Assembly: GCA_937886325.1 (NCBI GenBank)
Contig: CALABV010000166.1
Span: forward strand, 7,350 to 71,349
Length of the DNA stretch: 64,000 bases
Origin: an uncultured Geobacter sp.
Lineage (GTDB): Bacteria > Desulfobacterota > Desulfuromonadia > Geobacterales > Geobacteraceae
Reading direction: 5' to 3'
Under the pieces are notes generated by a model that did no database searches, was not told the DNA's origin, and was given only the letters and a program-made list of their open reading frames with translations. Made by a program: the position numbers and the translations under genes. Shown here piece after piece: positions 59,777 to 64,000 of the stretch; position 1 is the stretch's first letter, and every line of letters begins with the position of its first letter.

Positions 59777-61089
59777 AGCCGGGCGTCACCATCATCGGCG
59801 GCGGACTGGCGGGGGCCGAGGCGGCCTGGCAGTGCGCATGCCGGGGTGTGGCGGCAACCCTGTACGAAATGAAGCCCGCACGATTCTCGCAGGCCCACAC
59901 CCTTCCCTCCCTGGCGGAACTGGTCTGCTCCAATTCCCTGCGGGGCGCATCCCTGGAAAATGCCGTCGGCCTCCTCAAGGAGGAGATGCGTCGCACCGGA
60001 AGCCTGTTCATGGAAGCTGCCGACGCCACCCGGGTACCGGCGGGCGGCGCGCTTGCCGTGGACCGCGAGCTCTTTTCCCGCTTCATCACCGGGAGGATCG
60101 AATCCAACCCGCTCGTTACGGTCATGCGCGAGGAAGTCACCGAGATCCCGGAACAGGGGATCGTGGTCATCGCCAGCGGTCCCCTGACCAGCGAACCGCT
60201 GGCCCGGGCCATCTCCGGTCTCACCGGCCCCTACCTCTACTTCTACGACGCCATCGCGCCCATCGTGACGGCATCCTCCATCGACCACGACACGGTGTTC
60301 CGGGCCTCCCGCTACGGCAAGGGGGACGGCGACGACTACCTGAACTGCCCCATGACCCGCGAGGAGTACGACGCCTTCATGGCCGCGCTTCTGGCCGCCG
60401 AGAAAGTTCCGACGCGGGATTTCGAGAAGCTCATCCACTTCGAGGGGTGCATGCCGGTTGAGGAGATGGCGTCGCGGGGCCACGACACGCTCCGCTTCGG
60501 GCCCATGAAACCGGTGGGCCTAACCGATCCCCGCACCGGCAGGGAGCCGCACGCCGTGGTCCAGCTCCGCATGGAGAACCGCGAGGGTACCCTGTTCAAT
60601 CTGGTCGGGTTCCAGACCAAGCTTACCTACCCGGAGCAGAAACGGGTGTTCCGCATGATCCCCGGCCTGGAAAACGCGGAATTCGCGCGTCTGGGCTCCA
60701 TGCACCGCAACACCTTCATCAACGCCCCGACCGTTCTTGGTCCCACCCTGCGCATGAAAACGGCCCCCCGCATCCTGTTCGCGGGCCAGATCACCGGGGT
60801 GGAAGGATACGTTGAATCTGCGGCCACCGGTTTTCTTGCCGGCGTGAATGCCTCCCTGATGGCCCTGCACGGACCGGACACACATCTGCCCGTCCCGCCC
60901 GACACCACCGCCCACGGCGCACTGGTGCGCCACATCACCGGGGCCGACCCGAAGCACTTCCAGCCCATGAACGTCAATTACGGGCTCTTTCCAGAGCTTC
61001 CCGGAAAGGTGAAAAAGGCGGAACGGCGCCGCCTCCTGGCGGAACGGGCACTGCGTGACCTGGAAGAGTGGCGGGCGGAAATAACATAA
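59773..61089 (+). CDS. trmFO: Folate- and FAD-dependent tRNA (uracil-54-C5) methyltransferase TrmFO
   Basis: TrmFO makes ribothymidine at position 54 of the T loop, taking the methylene from 5,10-methylenetetrahydrofolate. The 438-residue protein starts at GTG 59773 within the topA stop (GTGA), so the two are coupled. It has the FAD-binding 'VTIIGGGLAGAEAAWQ', the conserved 'MKPARFSQAHTLPSLAELVCSNSLRG' (catalytic-region Cys), a second Cys in 'YLNCPMTREEY', 'FEGCMPVEEMASRGHDTLRFGPMKPVGL', and 'LFAGQITGVEGYVESAATG'. The long plus-strand frame upstream of 59773 is noise opposite the topA reading. topA-trmFO is a common operon. Confidence 0.96.
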   Translation: MKPGVTIIGGGLAGAEAAWQCACRGVAATLYEMKPARFSQAHTLPSLAELVCSNSLRGASLENAVGLLKEEMRRTGSLFMEAADATRVPAGGALAVDRELFSRFITGRIESNPLVTVMREEVTEIPEQGIVVIASGPLTSEPLARAISGLTGPYLYFYDAIAPIVTASSIDHDTVFRASRYGKGDGDDYLNCPMTREEYDAFMAALLAAEKVPTRDFEKLIHFEGCMPVEEMASRGHDTLRFGPMKPVGLTDPRTGREPHAVVQLRMENREGTLFNLVGFQTKLTYPEQKRVFRMIPGLENAEFARLGSMHRNTFINAPTVLGPTLRMKTAPRILFAGQITGVEGYVESAATGFLAGVNASLMALHGPDTHLPVPPDTTAHGALVRHITGADPKHFQPMNVNYGLFPELPGKVKKAERRRLLAERALRDLEEWRAEIT

Positions 61090-61099
61090 GGTAACCCCA

Positions 61100-61336
61100 A
61101 TGGACCACGACAAGGAAAAACAGGAAATAACCGTCATCGGCCGCCTGCTCTCCATGGAGGCGCTGCTGGTGCTCATGGGCCTGCTGTCCCTGATTTCCGG
61201 GATTTTCGCCCGCGACGCGCTCCGCCTCCTCCTCGGCATCATCATCCTGTCCGGACTGGCCCTCCTGATCATCCTCAGGCGCAGACGACGCCGCATCAAC
61301 GGAGCAACAAAAAAGGACGGCAGCCGCGATGCATGA
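61100..61336 (+). CDS. Small two-helix membrane protein
   Basis: A 78-residue protein of unknown function. A short charged N-terminus is followed by two hydrophobic segments ('LSMEALLVLMGLLSLISGIFA' in part, and 'LLLGIIILSGLALLIIL') and an Arg-rich cytoplasmic end ('RRRRRRINGATKKDG'). By the positive-inside rule the C-terminus is cytoplasmic. It lies 10 bases after trmFO and overlaps the maf start by eight bases, so it is a genuine, translated member of this operon by position. I do not recognise a family. Confidence 0.7.
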   Translation: MDHDKEKQEITVIGRLLSMEALLVLMGLLSLISGIFARDALRLLLGIIILSGLALLIILRRRRRRINGATKKDGSRDA

Positions 61337-61910
61337 GAGAGACACCATTATCCTCGCCTCGGCCTCGCCCCGGCGGGTCGAGCTCCTCCAGTCTGCCGGC
61401 ATCTCCTTCGAGGTGCGGCCCGGGGAAATCGACGAAACCTACCTGGAAGGGGAGGCGCCCGAGGCCCACGCGCTGCGGCTGGCCTCGGAAAAGGCGCGCG
61501 CCGTGGCAGCCTGCAACGGCGGCCGCTTCTTCATCGGCGCGGACACCATCGTGGTAAGCCGGGGTGAGGTCATGGGCAAGCCCCGGGACGCGGCCGATGC
61601 GGAACGGATGCTGAGCAAGCTTTCCGGCGCGCCCCACGAGGTGATCACCGGCTTTTCCGTCTTCGACCGGGAAACCGGGCGTGAGGTCTCGGAGGCCGTA
61701 AAAACCCGGGTCTTCTTCAAGCCCCTCCGGCCCGACGAGATTCACGCCTACATCGCCACCGGCTGCCCCTTCGACAAGGCGGGCGCCTACGCCATCCAGG
61801 GGAACGCGGCCTACATGATCCGCGGCATCGAGGGGTCCTACACCAACGTGGTCGGATTACCGCTGTGCGAGGTGGTGGAGGCGCTGCGGACCATGGGGGC
61901 CATCGCCTGA
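61329..61910 (+). CDS. maf: Maf-family nucleotide pyrophosphatase
   Basis: Maf proteins hydrolyse non-canonical or modified NTPs (dTTP, UTP, m7GTP, pseudo-UTP) and affect septum formation. The 193-residue protein has the family start 'IILASASPRRVELLQSAGISFEV', 'RLASEKARAVA', the catalytic 'FIGADTIVVSRGEVMGKP', 'HEVITGFSVFD' and 'DKAGAYAIQGNAAYMIRGIEGSYTNVVGLPL'. The DKAGAY/IQG pattern belongs to the YhdE (dTTP/UTP) subgroup. Its ATG overlaps the preceding small gene. Confidence 0.94.
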   Translation: MHERDTIILASASPRRVELLQSAGISFEVRPGEIDETYLEGEAPEAHALRLASEKARAVAACNGGRFFIGADTIVVSRGEVMGKPRDAADAERMLSKLSGAPHEVITGFSVFDRETGREVSEAVKTRVFFKPLRPDEIHAYIATGCPFDKAGAYAIQGNAAYMIRGIEGSYTNVVGLPLCEVVEALRTMGAIA

Positions 61911-61935
61911 TGCGCATGGCGGAAGGAGGTATCGG

Positions 61936-62634
61936 ATGTCAGTCGCCGAAAATCTGCTGAAGATACAGGAGAGAATCCGCACGGCAGCGGAGCGCTGCGG
62001 CCGCGACCCGCGGTCCGTGCGGCTGGTGGCTGTTTCCAAGACCCAGCCGGTGGAGGCGATCATTGCCGCTTCCGGGGCGGGGCAGCGCATCTTCGGTGAA
62101 AACTACGTCCAGGAGCTGCTGGACAAGGCGGGAAAAGCGCCGGAAACCGCGGAATGGCACTTTATCGGCTCCCTCCAGTCCAACAAGGTTAAATACATCG
62201 CCGGCCTGGTCAGCCTGATCCACTCGGTGGACCGCATCTCCCTGGCACGGGAGATTGACCGGCAGTGGCAGAGGACGGGAAAGGTCTGCGACATCCTCCT
62301 CCAGGTGAACATCTCCGGCGAAGAGACCAAATCCGGGACCACCGCGGCAGGGGTCATCAAGCTGGCCAGGGAGGCGGCCGCCCTCCCCCACCTGCGTATC
62401 CGCGGCCTCATGACCATGCCCCCCTTCTTCGACGAGCCCGAGCGGGCCCGCCCCTATTTCCGGGAGCTCAGGCGACTGGCCGGGGTGATCAGGGCGGAGG
62501 ATATCCCGGGAGTCTCCATGGATGAGCTCTCCATGGGCATGTCCGGGGATTTCGAGGTGGCTGTCGAGGAAGGCGCCACCCTGGTGCGGGTGGGGTCCGC
62601 AATCTTCGGGGAACGCTGCTATTACCCAGGCTAA
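61936..62634 (+). CDS. YggS/PLPBP-family PLP homeostasis protein
   Basis: A 232-residue PLP-binding protein with a type III (alanine racemase-like) barrel but no known catalysis; it keeps vitamin B6 and amino acid pools balanced. The PLP lysine is Lys35 in 'VRLVAVSKTQPVEAI'. Other motifs are 'FGENYVQELLDKAG', 'WHFIGSLQSNKVKYIAGLVSLIHSVDR', 'LRIRGLMTMPPFF', 'LSMGMSGDFEVAVEEGATLVRVGSAIFG'. GGAAGGAGG precedes the ATG. It is the last gene of the topA-trmFO-maf run. Confidence 0.95.
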   Translation: MSVAENLLKIQERIRTAAERCGRDPRSVRLVAVSKTQPVEAIIAASGAGQRIFGENYVQELLDKAGKAPETAEWHFIGSLQSNKVKYIAGLVSLIHSVDRISLAREIDRQWQRTGKVCDILLQVNISGEETKSGTTAAGVIKLAREAAALPHLRIRGLMTMPPFFDEPERARPYFRELRRLAGVIRAEDIPGVSMDELSMGMSGDFEVAVEEGATLVRVGSAIFGERCYYPG

Positions 62635-62655
62635 TTAATCAGTACAACCGCCTTG

Positions 62656-62705
62656 CAGGGGCGCAGCCTGCCTCGCCCGACTGGGCAGGGCAAGCTGCGC
62701 CCCTG
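62656..62705. repeat. Long extragenic hairpin
   Basis: CAGGGGCGCAG (62656-62666) pairs perfectly with CTGCGCCCCTG (62695-62705). Inside it CCTGCC (62667-62672) pairs with GGCAGG (62684-62689). It lies 22 bases after the YggS-type stop without a T-run, so it is REP-like rather than a classic terminator. Confidence 0.6.
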
Positions 62706-62762
62706 TCGTTGGTATCACTCAACAGCACAACAGCTGGAATCTACAACAGGAGAACAGAGGAA

Positions 62763-63443
62763 ATGAAAAAAGCGGTTCTTATCGGAATGGGCGTCATGGT
62801 ATGTGCTTTTGCTCTATGTGGTTGCGGTAAAAAGACAAGTCTCGAGGGTAAAGTCGTCGACGGCAAAGACATGCCGCTGGCCGGTGTCAAGGTGATCGCC
62901 AAACAGTCAAATTCGGTCAAGGGCGACAAACAGTTTGAGAGCACAACCGATTCAAATGGTGTGTTCAAGTTCACCAAACTTGTTCCCATGTCAGCGTACA
63001 GGCTTGTCACCTACCCGGACGGCGCCACGAAAAACGCTGCCGTTGATATCGAGAGCGGACCGGAAGGACAGGCAACGACGCTTCCGGAGCCGATCAGGAT
63101 TCGCTTCCAGTTTTCAAAGGATGGGGCAACGGCGCTCGACACGACAACAGGCCTGATGTGGGCAAATAATATCAATATGTTGGGAAGACATGTGAGTTAT
63201 GCACAGGCGGTTGAATGGGTTCGTACGCTCGATCTGGGTGGCTACCGTGATTGGCGCCTGCCCACAAAGGCTGAATCCCTGTTCAAAGGCAATGCCGAAC
63301 CCGATCTGCAGTATCTGGAGTCCTCCGGATTCGAGATCAGTCCCACTTCGAGGAGCATTGATTACTGGTACTCCGATGCGGCCACTGAGGCCGGCAAACC
63401 GAACGCTCAGATGCTGGTCTGGCCGGTTCGCAACGCAAAGTAG
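62763..63443 (+). CDS. Lipoprotein with carboxypeptidase-regulatory-like and DUF1566 domains
   Basis: A 226-residue exported protein starts at ATG 62763 (AGAGGAA before it). The lipobox is 'FALCGCGKK'. Residues about 25-95 form a beta-sandwich with 'SLEGKVVDGKDMPLAGVKVIAK' and 'TTDSNGVFKFTKLVPMSAYRL', the pattern of carboxypeptidase-regulatory-like domains. Residues about 115-226 are a DUF1566 (Lcl C-terminal) domain: 'TALDTTTGLMWANN', 'YAQAVEWVRTLDLGGYRDWRLPTKAE', 'ASSG.EI' and a final 'MLVWPVRN'. Such proteins are common in deltaproteobacteria; their role is unknown, possibly binding at the cell surface. It borders a repeat-rich patch. Confidence 0.85.
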   Translation: MKKAVLIGMGVMVCAFALCGCGKKTSLEGKVVDGKDMPLAGVKVIAKQSNSVKGDKQFESTTDSNGVFKFTKLVPMSAYRLVTYPDGATKNAAVDIESGPEGQATTLPEPIRIRFQFSKDGATALDTTTGLMWANNINMLGRHVSYAQAVEWVRTLDLGGYRDWRLPTKAESLFKGNAEPDLQYLESSGFEISPTSRSIDYWYSDAATEAGKPNAQMLVWPVRNAK

Positions 63444-63454
63444 TTTTTGAAACC

Positions 63455-63571
63455 AAATTGAATGGGGTCGCAAATTGAATGGGGTCGGGATTTGAAGATG
63501 AACGTTGACCTGCCGTAACCAAGGATCGAATACCGAAAAGTTCACATCTTCACGTCCCAACCCCATTGACA
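63455..63571. repeat. REPIN-like imperfect inverted repeat with 17-bp direct repeats
   Basis: AAATTGAATGGGGTCG occurs twice at a 17-base period (63455-63470 and 63472-63487). The second copy begins an arm (63475-63503) that is matched in inverse orientation at 63540-63571: TTGAATGGGGTCGGGA...GAAGATG-AAC versus TCAATGGGGTTGGGA...GAAGATG-TGAAC. The design, two inverted AATGGGGTYGGGA-type units about 65 bases apart, is that of REP-associated mobile units mobilised by RAYT (Y1 transposase-like) proteins. No such transposase gene is in the window. Confidence 0.6.
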
Positions 63572-63610
63572 TCCCAGCCCCCAGTCTTCATCCGGCTTCT
63601 CCCGCCCTTC

Positions 63611-63733
63611 CCTTCAGCCTTCAGTCTTCAGCCTAAAAACCTGATTTTACAAATCCAACGGGCTCATCGGCTCTTTAACCGTCCTGACCGGGTGATAAAA
63701 CCAGGTATGAGGCTGAAGACCGAAGGCTGAAGG
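63611..63733. repeat. Inverted pair of CTTCAG/CTGAAG heptad tracts
   Basis: CCTTCAG-CCTTCAG-TCTTCAG (63611-63631) faces CTGAAGA-CCGAAGG-CTGAAGG (63713-63733) about 80 bases away. Each is a three-unit 7-base tandem repeat, and together they form an inverted pair. They lie just past the truncated four-helix-bundle gene. The same heptad is at 56232-56252. Confidence 0.6.
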
Positions 63734-64000
63734 TTTCCAGCCATCGCGCAAGGAACGAATCAGGCCAATAAGAACCTTTTCGGTTTCGACAATCTTTGAG
63801 TCGATCGGCGCCCAGCCTTGGTAATGTTAGAATTCCAACCGATTTGACAAGCCAAGCTGGTACCGCAATTCCCGCAAGGATCCGAAGGCCATTGTAAGGA
63901 ATCTGAGATAGTCTGCCTGACTGTCTCTGGCGCAGCCTTCCACTATGTTCGAAGGGACTGAAACCGCTGCCCTTCGAATTTGAGATGTCAATCCATACTG
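63647..64000 (-). pseudogene. Remnant of a 23S-rRNA-intervening-sequence (four-helix-bundle) protein, cut by window edge
   Basis: On the minus strand from 64000 the frame reads 'YGLTSQIRRAAVSVPSNIVE' followed by 'GCARDSQADYLRFLTMAFGS' and 'LRELRYQLGLSNRLEF', then TAA at 63829-63827. This is the unmistakable core of the IVP/S23 four-helix-bundle family (TSQIRRAAVSVPSNIVEG is its hallmark). The same frame goes on after the TAA with 'DSKIVETEKVLIGLIRSLRD', which looks like the family's last helix, up to a stop at 63647. So an in-frame nonsense codon, or paired small indels, interrupts the gene. The N-terminus lies outside the window. These proteins are often carried within rRNA intervening sequences, but free-standing copies are common; function unknown. 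Confidence 0.75.

Overview
The window is a chromosomal segment of a Gram-negative bacterium. It carries lpxA, an arnT-arnB-arnC set, an RND efflux system, Mla/MCE remnants, a Tol-Pal-linked CpoB homologue and several lipoproteins. Gene content and order point to the old Deltaproteobacteria (Desulfobacterota/Desulfuromonadia-like). The supporting blocks are dCMP deaminase-nrdR-ribD-ribE-ribBA-ribH-nusB-hom, ispE-tRNA(Gln)-prs-rplY-pth-rpsF-rpsR-rplI, a FabMG-like protein, and rtcB with archease. This placement is an inference from synteny and protein resemblance, not from a search. Most of the window is core housekeeping DNA. No CRISPR array, prophage or intact insertion sequence is visible.

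Layout. 1-5.6 kb (minus strand): the 5' end of a membrane-anchored protein, then mltD with a TPR protein, hflX and fabI. 5.8-10.1 kb (plus): dusB overlapping an NtrB-like kinase, an NtrC-like sigma54 activator and an isochorismatase-fold hydrolase. 10.1-14.4 kb (minus): dnaB, lpxA, a FabMG-like SDR protein and a receiver-PilZ protein, closely spaced behind a near-consensus promoter. 14.4-16.7 kb (plus): mutM and an OmpA-family protein ending in strong terminators. 17.1-29.7 kb (minus): the ribosomal/prs/ispE block, a patatin-like lipoprotein, hom, nusB, the riboflavin genes, nrdR, dCMP deaminase and a small GGQ release-factor-like protein. 29.8-33.3 kb (plus): an HD-domain protein, a membrane-anchored coiled-coil protein, rtcB and archease. 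33.3-36.7 kb (minus): a large acyl-ligase/carrier/acyltransferase protein and a decayed cheR. 37-39.5 kb (plus): a BamE-like secreted protein, a cytidine-deaminase-fold enzyme, an XRE-cupin regulator and a cold-shock protein.

39.5-54.1 kb (minus): a broken mlaE/MCE/PqiC operon downstream of a PPK2 kinase, a three-gene RND pump, arnT-arnB-arnC and a U32 peptidase-family protein. 54.3-63.4 kb (plus): cpoB-like and LysM proteins, dprA-topA-trmFO, a small membrane protein, maf, a YggS/PLPBP protein and a DUF1566 lipoprotein. The right edge (63.45-64 kb) is a repeat-rich accessory patch: a REPIN-like inverted repeat, heptad repeats, and the remnant of a 23S-rRNA-intervening-sequence (four-helix-bundle) protein.

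Functional themes: envelope building and remodelling (fabI, a second putative enoyl reductase, lpxA, Arn genes, the acyltransferase, mltD, cpoB), translation and RNA maintenance (S6, S18, L9, L25, pth, hflX, dusB, trmFO, rtcB, tRNA-Gln), riboflavin and nucleotide metabolism, and signal transduction. The points most worth checking are the deletion-fused, frameshifted Mla operon; the probable non-canonical AUA start of hflX; the FabMG-like protein in an operon with dnaB and lpxA next to a region that also holds fabI; the 10-copy heptad array at the arnT/arnB junction; and the unannotated four-helix-bundle remnant at the right edge. I found no clear candidate for a wholly new multi-gene system.
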